Origin: Bacillota bacterium
GTDB taxonomy: Bacteria; Bacillota; Clostridia; Christensenellales; JAEXRW01
Assembly (NCBI GenBank): GCA_023454175.1
Contig: JAEXRW010000018.1
Span: 95,916-159,915 of the forward strand
Reading direction: 5' to 3'
Length of the DNA: 64,000 nucleotides
The notes beneath the pieces were generated by a model. That model did no database searches, was not told the origin of the DNA, and saw only the letters and a program-made list of their open reading frames with translations. Shown here piece by piece: positions 17,879 to 26,242 of the stretch (position 1 is its first letter; each line of letters begins with the position of its first letter). Made by a program: the position numbers and the translations under genes.

Positions 17879-18195
17879 GTCCCTTCCTCCTCTGTATGGG
17901 GAACACGTGGCTTATACCTTCCTCAGCGCGCGCACGCGCTTTCTTTTCTGGCAAAACCCCATGTTCCATTGGCGGCCCGGCTGCCATTCCGTTCCCGGAT
18001 TAGGCCCGTGGCTTTGCGTCGCATCCTTTCGACATGCTTTGCCTTTTTCAACGGATCACAGTATTCCGTGAAAAATATATTATGTTTTACACTCTCATAT
18101 ATATCACACGCATAATTGAATTGCAAGCTTATTTTACATATATTTTCATTTTGCTTTGTGTAATGTTGGAAAATGCGGTATGAAACACGGTGCTA

Positions 18196-18225
18196 TTGAC
18201 GGAAATGTGTACGCGGGTGTATATT
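18196..18225 (+). promoter_or_regulatory. Promoter of the FMN-binding lipoprotein gene
   Basis: TTGACG at 18196-18201, an 18-base spacer, then TATATT at 18220-18225. The expected start near 18232 leaves a short leader containing the GGAGG site before ATG 18260. The rest of the 17879-18259 gap is AT-rich and empty. Confidence 0.65.
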
Positions 18226-18259
18226 TTTACCATTCTTATCTGGTATTGGAGGCATCAGC

Positions 18260-18799
18260 ATGAATAAGTCAATCATTGTCCTTCCCGTCCTCCTGTTGCT
18301 GGGTTCGCTCCTGTGCGCCTGCCAGCCGCCTTCCGCTGCAGCGTCCCCGGCCTCCCAGGCGCAGCCCGGTATGCAGACCGCTTCACCCGCCGTGACGGCA
18401 GCGGCGCCTTCCTCCAGCCCTTCCTCCGTTGAGCACAAAGCTGTCGGAGTATATAAGGACGGCACGTACACCTATATAGGGTTAAAAGACGGGGAAGGCT
18501 ACTATGTAAAAGCTTCCATGGCGATAAAGGACGGCCGGATCGTCTCCATGGACTGGCAGATACTGGACAGCAACCACGGTGACCAGGTGTTTGACGACCG
18601 GTATGAAAATATTTATGCGGGCAATGACCTGTATATCCAGCAGTGCCGGGATAATATGAAAGGCCTGGTACAGTTTGTTCCCCGGCTTCTGCAGGTGCAG
18701 GATCCGGATCAGGTGGATACCGTCTCCGGCGCCACGTGGGTATACGATAAATTTGAAGAGGCCGCAAAGGCCCTGCTCAAACAAGCCGAGGTCAAATAA
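18260..18799 (+). CDS. FMN-binding domain lipoprotein
   Basis: A 179-residue surface lipoprotein. The signal ends in LLCAC (C21), followed by a Ser/Ala/Pro linker to about residue 58. The remainder matches the FMN-binding domain seen in NqrC/RnfG and related extracytoplasmic flavoproteins: DGTYTYIGL, GYYVKASMAIKDGRIVSMDW, and the terminal VDTVSGATWVYDKF. The Thr of SGAT (156-159) is the residue that ApbE flavinylates in known members, so a covalent FMN is likely. No apbE or rnf gene is present in the window. It has its own promoter and terminator, so it is a single-gene unit; an electron-transfer role outside the membrane is inferred. Confidence 0.88.
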   Translation: MNKSIIVLPVLLLLGSLLCACQPPSAAASPASQAQPGMQTASPAVTAAAPSSSPSSVEHKAVGVYKDGTYTYIGLKDGEGYYVKASMAIKDGRIVSMDWQILDSNHGDQVFDDRYENIYAGNDLYIQQCRDNMKGLVQFVPRLLQVQDPDQVDTVSGATWVYDKFEEAAKALLKQAEVK

Positions 18800-18818
18800 A
18801 CACTGTGCTGGAAACGCG

Positions 18819-18848
18819 AGGCCTGCCGGTTGATCCCGCAGGCCTTTT
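18819..18848 (+). terminator. Intrinsic terminator of the FMN-binding lipoprotein gene
   Basis: AGGCCTGC at 18819-18826 pairs with GCAGGCCT at 18838-18845, followed by TTT. It lies 20 bases after the stop. Confidence 0.85.
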
Positions 18849-18920
18849 CCTTCTGACATGTTGGAACGGTATTTTCGCCTTTCCGTGCAAACACAGGCCG
18901 TTTTATGCCGGCGTGCAGGT

Positions 18921-20390
18921 TTACTCACCTTCAGGCTCGGGTATTTCCTCTTCGATTACGCCCCCGTCTATGGCGTTGAAAAGATAGTCGGTCTTGTTCC
19001 CTGGTACATTCCGCATGCCCTTTTCGGGTCTTGCGGGGTCGATGGGTATCTTCTGCATTTCTTCCGTATGGGCCACCCACATGGGCACCAGCAGTGCCTG
19101 GTCGGGATGGTCTTTCACGTTGATATACCCTGCTCTCAGTTCCACGGAGGTGACCTTTATCGTTGTTTCCCTCTGGAACATCCTTGTTTCAAAGGACTTC
19201 TTGTAGTAGATCTGGTTTTTGACCTTCTCCTGTATTTGCTCAAATGGCAGGAGCTGCACGTTTTCGGATTCGGTACCCGTCACCTTTGCGCATCCCATCC
19301 AGGTGAAGGAGAGGATGCCCTCGTCCGATACGTCTGCCCACACCTGTTCGTACCGGAAGGGGATGGTATAGGCGGGGGGTTCCTCTTCCTTTCTTCTACC
19401 CATGCCTGATTTTTGTTCATACCCGGCCAGGCCTCCGTTGGACCGGGTGAATTCGAAATGATAGCCGCCCTTTGGCAGGATCCTGCCCGTGCCGTCGTGC
19501 AAAGCCACCTTTTCTGCATCCGCCAGCACCAGGTCCTTCACCTGCAGGTCGTTCAGCGCCTTTTCCGCTTCCGCCAGGTATTTGTATTTGTCAGCATCGC
19601 TCAATCCGGCGAAGGCGGCCGCGTACGCCTTTTTCTTGGCATCACCTAGTTCGCTCGTATAGCTGTTGATCTCCTCCGTATACCAATGTTCCAGGTATGT
19701 GCTTCTGTTCGGTTTGTAATACCACAGGCCGTTGAAGTTTACCTTTCCTTTTTCGTAGTTACGCACCTCTAGGACCGGGTCGTCTTTCGATCCGGTATCG
19801 AAGGCCACGTTCAAAAAATTCTTGCCCAGCCCCGGGTCCTCTTTCCCGCTCTCGTAATCTCTTGCATAGGTCAGCATCGTGTCCGTGTATTCCCGTTGGT
19901 AGGTATCGGGCGCCTCGCTCATTTTCTTTTCCAGTTCCTTTACCCACGATTTTGAGTCTTCAGTGACTACGAACTGGCCGTCTCTCTCCTGGCCCCGCTT
20001 TGCCTCCACGATCTCCTGCGCATAGTCCGCCTTCGTCTTCACATACGGGTACTTGTACAGCTTTTTACCGCCGGAAAAGTAATGGACCAGTTCGTCCACC
20101 CGCTGCTGGGTGAAAGCAAGCGGTTCCACCCTGGCCACGGAGTACTTGTCTGCGTTGGGCAGCGTGATGTCCGCGTCGAATTCGATCGTCAGCAGGTGGT
20201 CCTTCTTGTACGTCTCCTTCCAGTGTGTCGGCGCTTCATATTTTTGGACAGCCGCCGGGGATTGCGCGAGTTTCTCCTCCAGTTTCCCGTCGTTCTTTTG
20301 AATGACCACGGGCTTGTCCGGCGTGGGCTGGCATCCGGTGAGCAATACACCCAGCAGCAGGCTGCACGCTCCGATCATGAACTTTTTCAT
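18921..20390 (-). CDS. BlaR-sensor-like lipoprotein, paralogue C
   Basis: A 489-residue lipoprotein: signal MKKFMIGACSLLLGVLLTGC, then QPTPDKP, the same opening as its two upstream neighbours. Conserved family blocks are visible: FDADITLPNADKYS, QQRVDELVHYF, EIVEAKRGQERDGQFVV, SKSWVKELEKKMSEAPDTYQ, EEPPAYTIPF, EQIQEKVKNQIYYKKSF and the closing FNAIDGGVIEE. I think this matches a Clostridia domain of unknown function (DUF6034), but could not check. The outer part of the nearby BlaR1-like receptor belongs to the same family. Third gene of a minus-strand trio, 54 bases after the previous stop. The start is ATG 20390 behind AAGGAGC, not the longer 20423 opening. No enzymatic motif is seen; the role is unknown. 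Confidence 0.85.
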   Translation of the reverse strand: MKKFMIGACSLLLGVLLTGCQPTPDKPVVIQKNDGKLEEKLAQSPAAVQKYEAPTHWKETYKKDHLLTIEFDADITLPNADKYSVARVEPLAFTQQRVDELVHYFSGGKKLYKYPYVKTKADYAQEIVEAKRGQERDGQFVVTEDSKSWVKELEKKMSEAPDTYQREYTDTMLTYARDYESGKEDPGLGKNFLNVAFDTGSKDDPVLEVRNYEKGKVNFNGLWYYKPNRSTYLEHWYTEEINSYTSELGDAKKKAYAAAFAGLSDADKYKYLAEAEKALNDLQVKDLVLADAEKVALHDGTGRILPKGGYHFEFTRSNGGLAGYEQKSGMGRRKEEEPPAYTIPFRYEQVWADVSDEGILSFTWMGCAKVTGTESENVQLLPFEQIQEKVKNQIYYKKSFETRMFQRETTIKVTSVELRAGYINVKDHPDQALLVPMWVAHTEEMQKIPIDPARPEKGMRNVPGNKTDYLFNAIDGGVIEEEIPEPEGE

Positions 20391-20444
20391 TCGTAGCTCC
20401 TTCCAAATGCGTCTTGCGAGCAAGGCTGGCCTGAGCAGTAATAG

Positions 20445-21902
20445 CTAATCCATGTTGATTTCGATCACGCCTCCGTCGATGGCGTTGAACATGTAGTCCT
20501 CCCTGTTTCCCTGACGTACCTTGACTCCTTTTTCGGGATCCAGCGTGTCGTTGTATACCGTGCGCATCTCCAGCGTATGGAGTATCCATGCCGGGACTAT
20601 CAGCGTCTGGCCGGGATGGTCCTTCACCGGGACATACTGCATCCTCAGTTCCATGGAGGTCACATGTACCGTCAAGCTTTGCACATACGATAGGTTGAAC
20701 GATTCTTTGTAGTAGATCTGGTTCCTCACCTTGTCTTTCAGTTGGTCAAAAGGGAGCAGCTCCACATTTTCAGTAAGGGTCTCCGTTGCCCTGGACTGCC
20801 CATTCCAGCGAAAGGATTCAATCTCCCCGCCGGCTACGGTTACTATGACTCTTTCAGGATCAAAAGGAATGGTATACGCAGGCGGTTCCTCGCCTTTGTT
20901 TCTCCCGCCTCCGTTGGGTATGTACACAGGGATTCCCCCGCATGCGCGTGCGAAATCAAATACATACCCGCCCTTCGGGGGTTTGCTGCCCGTTATCCCC
21001 TGCAGGGCCACCTTGTCGCTCCCCACCAGCATCATGTCTTTCACCTGCAGGTCGTCCAGCACCTTCCAGGCCTTTGCCAGGTAGTCTTCTTTCAAGGATT
21101 CCGGCACGCCGGCATAGATGTCCTCGTACTTCTTTTTTTGTGCTTCATCCATATCCCTGATTCCATACGGGTCGTTTTTGATTTCCTGGAGGTAATAGGT
21201 TTCCCTTGTGCCGTCTTCATTCGGCCTGCAATAATTGAAAAAGGTGCCGTCTCCCGGGCTTTGTGCAAAGATACTGTAATAGATCTCCGGGTCTTCAAAC
21301 TCCCCGGTCTCCACGGCCACGCTCAGGAAGTTCTTCCCGTACTCGGTGTTTTCTTTCCCGCTTTGGAAGTCACGCTGGTAGTCCAGCGTCGTATCCACAT
21401 ATTCCCGCTGGTAGGTGTCGGGCGCTTGGCTCATCCTTTGCTCCAGCTCCTTTACCCACGCCTTGGAGTCCTCGGTAACCACAAATTTACCGTCCACCTC
21501 CTGCCCGCGCTTGGCCTCCACGATCTCCGCCGCGTACTCCGCCTTGGTTTTGACGGCCGGGTAGCGGTACAGCTTCTTTCCGCCCGCAAAGTAATTCACC
21601 AGTTCGTCCACCCGCTGCTGGGACAGGGTGACGGGTTCCACCTTCACCACCGGATACTTATCTGCATTGGGCAGCGTAATATCCGCGTCGAATTCCACCG
21701 TCAGCCTGTCCCGCGTATACGTCTCCTTCCAGTGTGCTGGTGCCTCATACTTTTTTGCCGGTGCCGGGGATTGTGCGATCTTTTCCTCCATCCTCCCGTC
21801 ACCTTTGTTCACCACGGCGGGCTTGTCCGGCGTGGGCTGGCATCCTGCGAGAAGAACCACGCAAAGAAGCAATCCGCACAATACTGCAACCGTTATTTTC
21901 AT
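20445..21902 (-). CDS. BlaR-sensor-like lipoprotein, paralogue B
   Basis: A 485-residue lipoprotein with signal ending in LLAGC followed by QPTPDKPAVV. It shares long stretches with both neighbours: FDADITLPNADKYPVVKVEP, LSQQRVDELVNYFAGGKKLY, TKAEYAAEIVEAKRGQE, FVVTEDSKAWVKELEQRM, SQAPDTYQREYVDT. The middle (about 210-300) differs most between paralogues, as expected for a region that contacts different ligands or partners. It closes with FNAIDGGVIEINMD. The ATG at 21902 has GAAGGA upstream. It starts 57 bases after the stop of paralogue A and probably shares its transcript. Origin by tandem duplication is clear; function is not known. Confidence 0.85.
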   Translation of the reverse strand: MKITVAVLCGLLLCVVLLAGCQPTPDKPAVVNKGDGRMEEKIAQSPAPAKKYEAPAHWKETYTRDRLTVEFDADITLPNADKYPVVKVEPVTLSQQRVDELVNYFAGGKKLYRYPAVKTKAEYAAEIVEAKRGQEVDGKFVVTEDSKAWVKELEQRMSQAPDTYQREYVDTTLDYQRDFQSGKENTEYGKNFLSVAVETGEFEDPEIYYSIFAQSPGDGTFFNYCRPNEDGTRETYYLQEIKNDPYGIRDMDEAQKKKYEDIYAGVPESLKEDYLAKAWKVLDDLQVKDMMLVGSDKVALQGITGSKPPKGGYVFDFARACGGIPVYIPNGGGRNKGEEPPAYTIPFDPERVIVTVAGGEIESFRWNGQSRATETLTENVELLPFDQLKDKVRNQIYYKESFNLSYVQSLTVHVTSMELRMQYVPVKDHPGQTLIVPAWILHTLEMRTVYNDTLDPEKGVKVRQGNREDYMFNAIDGGVIEINMD

Positions 21903-21959
21903 ATTCCTTCACCTCTCGGGACAACGTCGGTTTCGCATGAATAAGGCCGGGACTCAGGA

Positions 21960-23432
21960 TCATTTATCGCGTCCGAAATCAATCTCGATCACGCCTCCGT
22001 CGATGGCGTTGAACATGTAATCCTCCCTGTTCCCCGGCATGGTCTTCGAGCCTTTTTCAGGATACCGCGGATCCGTCGGTATCGTCATGCTTTGCTGCGT
22101 ATGGAATACCCATATCGGCACCAGCAGCGCCTGGCCGGGGTGGTCCTTAATGCCGATATAACCCACCCGCAGTTCCGCGGAAGTCACATTATCCGTCATC
22201 CCCTGTGTGAACGGGCTTTTGAACAGGAATGAATCTTTGTAGTAGATCTGGTTCTTCACCTTCTCCTGTATCTGGTCAAAAGGAAGCAGCGCCACATTCT
22301 CCGACTGTGTCTCCGTCACCTTTACCTGGCCGTACCAGTGAAAGGCTGCGATCTCTCCGTCCGACACAGTGACATCTACCTGTTCCTGCATGAAAGGAAT
22401 GGTATAGGCAGGCGGTTCCTCATCCTTGTGCCTGCTGCCTCCCTGGGGCATGTAGCCCGCGATGCCGCCGCTCGCGCGCATGAATTCAAACAGGTACCCG
22501 CCCTTCTGTGGTTTCGTGTCCGCCGCGCCCTGCAGGGCCACCTTGTCGGTCTTCACCAGGACCACGTCCTTCACTCCCAGATCGTCCATTGCCTTTTGGG
22601 CCTTTGCCAGGTACTCTTCCTTTACGGAATCCGGTATGCTCGCGAAGATGGCTTCGTATCTCTTTTTCCGTGCGTCATCGTACCCGCCCATGTTTGCGGG
22701 TTCGTTTTTCAGATCCTGGATGTAAAAGGACTCCGCCGTACCGTCTTGATACGGGATATAATAGCCGAAACCGGTCCCGCCTCCATGGCTCTGCACATAG
22801 TTGCTTAGGGAAATATTCGGGTCGTCTTTTGAGCCCGTATCCACGGCCACGCTCAGGTAATTCTTCCCGTATTCCGTATTTTCTTTCGCGCTCTCGTATT
22901 CCCGCTCATAGTCCAGCATCGTATCCACGTATTCCCGCTGGTAGGTATCGGGCGCCTGGCTCATCCTTTGCTCCAGCTCCTTTACCCACGCCTTGGAGTC
23001 CTCGGTAACTACGAATTTGCCGTCCACCTCCTGCCCCCGCTTGGCCTCCACGATCTCCGCCGCATAATCCGCCTTGGTCTTCACGGCCGGGTAGCGGTAC
23101 AGCTTTTTCCCCGCGGCGAAGTAGTTTACCAGTTCGTCCACCCGCTGCTGGGTCAGGGTGAGGGGCTCTACCTTCACCACCGGGTATTTGTCCACATTGG
23201 GCATAGTGATGTCAGCGTCGAATTCCACCTTCAGCTTGTCCCGTGTGTACGTCTCCTTCCAGTGCTTGGGCGCCTCGTACTTCTGCACCGGTGCGGAGGA
23301 CTGGGAGATCTTCTCTTCCAGCTTTCCGTCGTTTTTCTGCACCACGGCGGGCTTGTCCGGCGTGGGCTGACATGCTGCCAGGAGGGTGAGGCATAGCGCC
23401 AGTGTGGTCGCTGCGGTCAGTATTTTTCTCAT
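21960..23432 (-). CDS. BlaR-sensor-like lipoprotein, paralogue A
   Basis: A 490-residue lipoprotein, first of the trio. Signal MRKILTAATTLALCLTLLAAC, then QPTPDKPAVVQKNDG. Blocks shared with the BlaR1-like receptor's outer domain include SENVALLPFDQIQEKVKNQI (receptor: SENAGLIPFDQVMERAKQNI), IKDHPGQALLVPIWVFHTQQ (receptor: QKDSPGAMLIIPVWDFMGTM) and NAIDGGVIEID (receptor: NAIDGSAIDRE). I chose ATG 23432, which has GAGG eight bases upstream, over GTG 23441. A well-formed promoter lies about 215 bases upstream, giving a leader of roughly 200 bases. The protein would sit on the outer face of the membrane beside the receptor. Confidence 0.86.
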   Translation of the reverse strand: MRKILTAATTLALCLTLLAACQPTPDKPAVVQKNDGKLEEKISQSSAPVQKYEAPKHWKETYTRDKLKVEFDADITMPNVDKYPVVKVEPLTLTQQRVDELVNYFAAGKKLYRYPAVKTKADYAAEIVEAKRGQEVDGKFVVTEDSKAWVKELEQRMSQAPDTYQREYVDTMLDYEREYESAKENTEYGKNYLSVAVDTGSKDDPNISLSNYVQSHGGGTGFGYYIPYQDGTAESFYIQDLKNEPANMGGYDDARKKRYEAIFASIPDSVKEEYLAKAQKAMDDLGVKDVVLVKTDKVALQGAADTKPQKGGYLFEFMRASGGIAGYMPQGGSRHKDEEPPAYTIPFMQEQVDVTVSDGEIAAFHWYGQVKVTETQSENVALLPFDQIQEKVKNQIYYKDSFLFKSPFTQGMTDNVTSAELRVGYIGIKDHPGQALLVPIWVFHTQQSMTIPTDPRYPEKGSKTMPGNREDYMFNAIDGGVIEIDFGRDK

Positions 23433-23610
23433 TGGTGTCACCTCGTTGAAGTTATTTCTGGTATTTTCATGCCTTGATGCCCGTCATTGAAGTTTGTATC
23501 GCTGAGCGTGATAAGCGGATAGTATACCTTATTTAAAAGCCTCGTTGGGATGTGTGGCTTTGAATTTTGCAGGTCGCTCCCGGTATGCGGCGGATGTTTT
23601 AATAAATTAT

Positions 23611-23626
23611 TAAGATATGATTCTTA
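23611..23626. promoter_or_regulatory. Dyad near the start point of the lipoprotein operon
   Basis: TAAGA at 23611-23615 and TCTTA at 23622-23626 with a 6-base centre, about 15-30 bases downstream of the predicted transcription start. The half-sites resemble the TAAGAA/TTCTTA arms of the blaI operator at 26663-26713. A shared BlaI site is inferred, not shown. Confidence 0.4.
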
Positions 23627-23646
23627 TTTGTTTCGTATCTATTGTG

Positions 23647-23675
23647 ATTTTAATATGCGTTTCATATTTTGTCAA
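23647..23675 (-). promoter_or_regulatory. Promoter of the lipoprotein trio
   Basis: On the minus strand: a perfect TTGACA (23670-23675), a 17-base spacer and TAAAAT (23647-23652). It lies downstream of the receptor gene's terminator and about 215 bases upstream of paralogue A, so the trio can be transcribed separately from blaI-blaR. The rest of the 23433-23646 leader shows no ORF with a good ribosome site. Confidence 0.75.
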
Positions 23676-23692
23676 TACAGGTGGTTAAAAGG

Positions 23693-23729
23693 AAAAAGGA
23701 CGGTCGGCATTCCTGCCGCCGCCCTTTTT
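23693..23729 (-). terminator. Intrinsic terminator of the blaI-blaR operon
   Basis: On the minus strand, AAAAAGGGCGGCGGCA pairs with TGCCGACCGTCCTTTTT across a 4-base GGAA loop (one mismatch, one wobble), ending in T5. It begins five bases after the receptor stop at 23735. Confidence 0.85.
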
Positions 23730-23734
23730 CGGTT

Positions 23735-26242
23735 TCAATATCCTTTTTCCCTGTCGATGGCGCTGCCGTCGATGGCGTTCAGTGTCAGGTAGCTCCGCTC
23801 CTCCCCCAGCCACGGGTCAAACGTCTTGCCGTTCATGGTCCATTGCATCGTCCCCATGAAGTCCCACACCGGGATGATCAGCATGGCTCCCGGGCTGTCC
23901 TTCTGGGCCACCCGCATCAGCCCCAGTTTGATGGATGTGATGTGGATATCCACCGTCGTATCCTTGTCGGCATACGTCTTGTAAAAGATGTTCTGCTTCG
24001 CCCGCTCCATCACCTGGTCAAAGGGGATGAGGCCCGCGTTCTCCGATACCGTGGTCGCGATCTTGTGGATGTTCTTCCATTCAAAGTTCAGGATGCCCTG
24101 GTCCGATATGCTCAGCACCAGCGATTCGGGATCCAGATGTCGTATATACTCTCCCTCCGTCCAGCCCTCCGGCGGCGCTTCGGAGTCGGATTGGTGGGAT
24201 GGTATGACGGGGTGTATGGGCACGCCGCCCGCCACCCTTTCAAACTGCACCACCCAGCAAAATCCCTTGCTGCTTGGTTTTGCGCCCGCCAGCTTGGGTT
24301 CCACTACGATATTCCCCCAGTCGATGGACGCCGCCTGCATGTCGGTGATGCCCATCTCGGTGAGCGCCTTCTGCGCCTGCGCCAGCGCGTCTTCCCGGCT
24401 CAGTTTCAGGTCTTCCGGCACCTTGTCGCTTACTTCGGTGTTGTTTTTCGCCGCCTCCTTGGCCTTGTATTCCAGCGCCATTTGCGCAAACAAGTCCTTG
24501 TAGTATTCATAATGGATGCTGTTGTATCGGTAGCCTTCCTTCTCATCCAGATAGTTTTGCGCGGAAAATGTGGAGAACTGGCCGTCTTCGGTATTGGCCG
24601 ATAGGTTCACCATTTCCCCCATGTCCTGGCCTTTGAAGATATACGGTGCCAGTTTCAGCGTCCCCGGCTGGCTGGGATTCGCGCGTTTTTCCGGCGCCGT
24701 CGCATACTTCTGCTGGTAGTCCTTGATGCGTGCTTCATAATCCTTGTATACCTTCTCGCGGGATTCGCCGTCAAATACGTTGTTGAATTCGCCATCCTTC
24801 ATCTGCTTGGCCCGCTGCAGGCTCTGCTGCTCCCGGATGATCTGGGCCTGGAGTTCCTCCCTGGTCTGCTGTTTGTAGTAATCCTCCGGCAGTGTGAAGA
24901 TAGGCCTTCCCCCCAGCAGATAGGTCCCGATCTTGTCCACCTGCTCCTGCGTGAATGCGGCTGGCTCGGCTTTGTATACCGGGTACTTCTCCGCATCGGG
25001 CACCTCCACCGATGCGTCAAATGTGATGTTCACCTTTGCCTTGGATGCCGTGTCCGTCACCTTCGGGGGTGCCTGGTATTTGTTCGGAGGCAGCGCCGAC
25101 TGGGTGATCTTTTGTTCCAGGTCGGTCTTCCCTACCACGGGCGGGGCTGAAGGTGTGGGCTGGCATGCCGTCAGGATCCCTGATACCGCCATCAGCAAGG
25201 CAACGATGATGGCTGCGATTCTCCCGCCCCTGCTCGTCTTGTTCTGTTTGAACATATCCATGATGCGCTTCTCCAGCTTCTGCCGCCCGTCGTTGATGCT
25301 CATGGCTGCGTGCAGCAGTGAATGCGTGCGCCCGGCGTACTGCAGTACGGTGCCGATATAGCCCTGTCTCCCCTCCCTGCCCAGGATGCGGATCACACGC
25401 TGGTCGCATACGCTCTCCATGTCCTTGCGGATGATGCGGAAGCACACCCATACCAGCGGGTTGAACCAGTATACCGCGTTCAGGATGTTCAGCATGCAGA
25501 TGATGGCCAGGTCTCCCTTCTTCAGGTGCATCAGTTCGTGGATGCACACGTGGCGGATCCGTTCTTCCTCCGCCGTCTTCAGGTCCGCGGGCAGTATCAG
25601 TACCGGGTTCAGCAGTCCCATCACCGCCGGCGCGGGGACCGCGCGTTGTATGATGATTCTGACGTTCCGCCTTATGCCCATCTCCTGCCTGCACTGGTTG
25701 AATACGCGCAGTACGCTGTCCGGCACGGCTGCACGTGCATGGGTTATCCTCCGCCGCAGGTTTCGTGCGCTTCCCCCCAGCCAGGCTCCCGTCCCGATAA
25801 TCCCTGTACCCCAGATGATCAGTGCCCACACCGTCCAGGGTATGGATGCTGAAACAGGGTTTGTATTTGTATGCACTGTCGTTGAATCGGTACCGGTGTC
25901 CGGGGCTTTGCTCTGAAGGGCAGGGTCGGTAACTGCAGGGATAGTGGCTGTATCTGTCATATTCATTTTAACGTTTTGGGCGGTGGATAGTGGCAGCGGC
26001 GCCTGGGCCTGCTGCGCGGTAACGGGGGAAGCCTGTGCCTTGAAGAGTTGGAACGGGCTGATATCGCTGGGAAACCCAAAAGGCGTCACCAGCTTGATCA
26101 GCACCGCCGCCCACAGGAGGTATTGCACCATGGCTGAGAGCTTCTTCTGGAATACCCTTCGTACCAGCATCATGAGTCCGAAAAGGACTGTGAAGACGGC
26201 TGTATTCACCAGCAGCGTCAGGATGATATTATCGGTGTTCAT
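23735..26242 (-). CDS. BlaR1/MecR1-like M56 receptor fused to a lipoprotein-type sensor domain
   Basis: An 835-residue membrane sensor-protease. Membrane segments lie near 5-27, 37-57, 134-155 and 341-359. The cytoplasmic M56 zinc-protease domain has HELMH at 235-239 and a downstream Glu (E276 in RKDMESVCDQR). In known BlaR1 a signal outside activates this protease, leading to loss of the BlaI repressor. Here the outer part (360-835) is not a penicillin-binding domain but a homologue of the three neighbouring lipoproteins. Strikingly, the fourth membrane segment ends in GILTAC followed by QPTPSAPP: a lipobox context with C360, as if a whole lipoprotein had been joined to an M56 protein. It overlaps blaI by 14 bases; ATG 26242 has GGAGG upstream. 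The ligand is unknown. Confidence 0.92.
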   Translation of the reverse strand: MNTDNIILTLLVNTAVFTVLFGLMMLVRRVFQKKLSAMVQYLLWAAVLIKLVTPFGFPSDISPFQLFKAQASPVTAQQAQAPLPLSTAQNVKMNMTDTATIPAVTDPALQSKAPDTGTDSTTVHTNTNPVSASIPWTVWALIIWGTGIIGTGAWLGGSARNLRRRITHARAAVPDSVLRVFNQCRQEMGIRRNVRIIIQRAVPAPAVMGLLNPVLILPADLKTAEEERIRHVCIHELMHLKKGDLAIICMLNILNAVYWFNPLVWVCFRIIRKDMESVCDQRVIRILGREGRQGYIGTVLQYAGRTHSLLHAAMSINDGRQKLEKRIMDMFKQNKTSRGGRIAAIIVALLMAVSGILTACQPTPSAPPVVGKTDLEQKITQSALPPNKYQAPPKVTDTASKAKVNITFDASVEVPDAEKYPVYKAEPAAFTQEQVDKIGTYLLGGRPIFTLPEDYYKQQTREELQAQIIREQQSLQRAKQMKDGEFNNVFDGESREKVYKDYEARIKDYQQKYATAPEKRANPSQPGTLKLAPYIFKGQDMGEMVNLSANTEDGQFSTFSAQNYLDEKEGYRYNSIHYEYYKDLFAQMALEYKAKEAAKNNTEVSDKVPEDLKLSREDALAQAQKALTEMGITDMQAASIDWGNIVVEPKLAGAKPSSKGFCWVVQFERVAGGVPIHPVIPSHQSDSEAPPEGWTEGEYIRHLDPESLVLSISDQGILNFEWKNIHKIATTVSENAGLIPFDQVMERAKQNIFYKTYADKDTTVDIHITSIKLGLMRVAQKDSPGAMLIIPVWDFMGTMQWTMNGKTFDPWLGEERSYLTLNAIDGSAIDREKGY

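Noticed and set aside
20742..21944. A 400-codon plus-strand frame
   Set aside because: Antisense to lipoprotein paralogue B; similar mirror frames appear opposite the other paralogues because they share sequence.
23735..26242. A true beta-lactam sensor
   Set aside because: The outer domain has no convincing S-x-x-K, S-x-N and K-T-G set of a penicillin-binding fold; it matches the adjacent lipoproteins instead.
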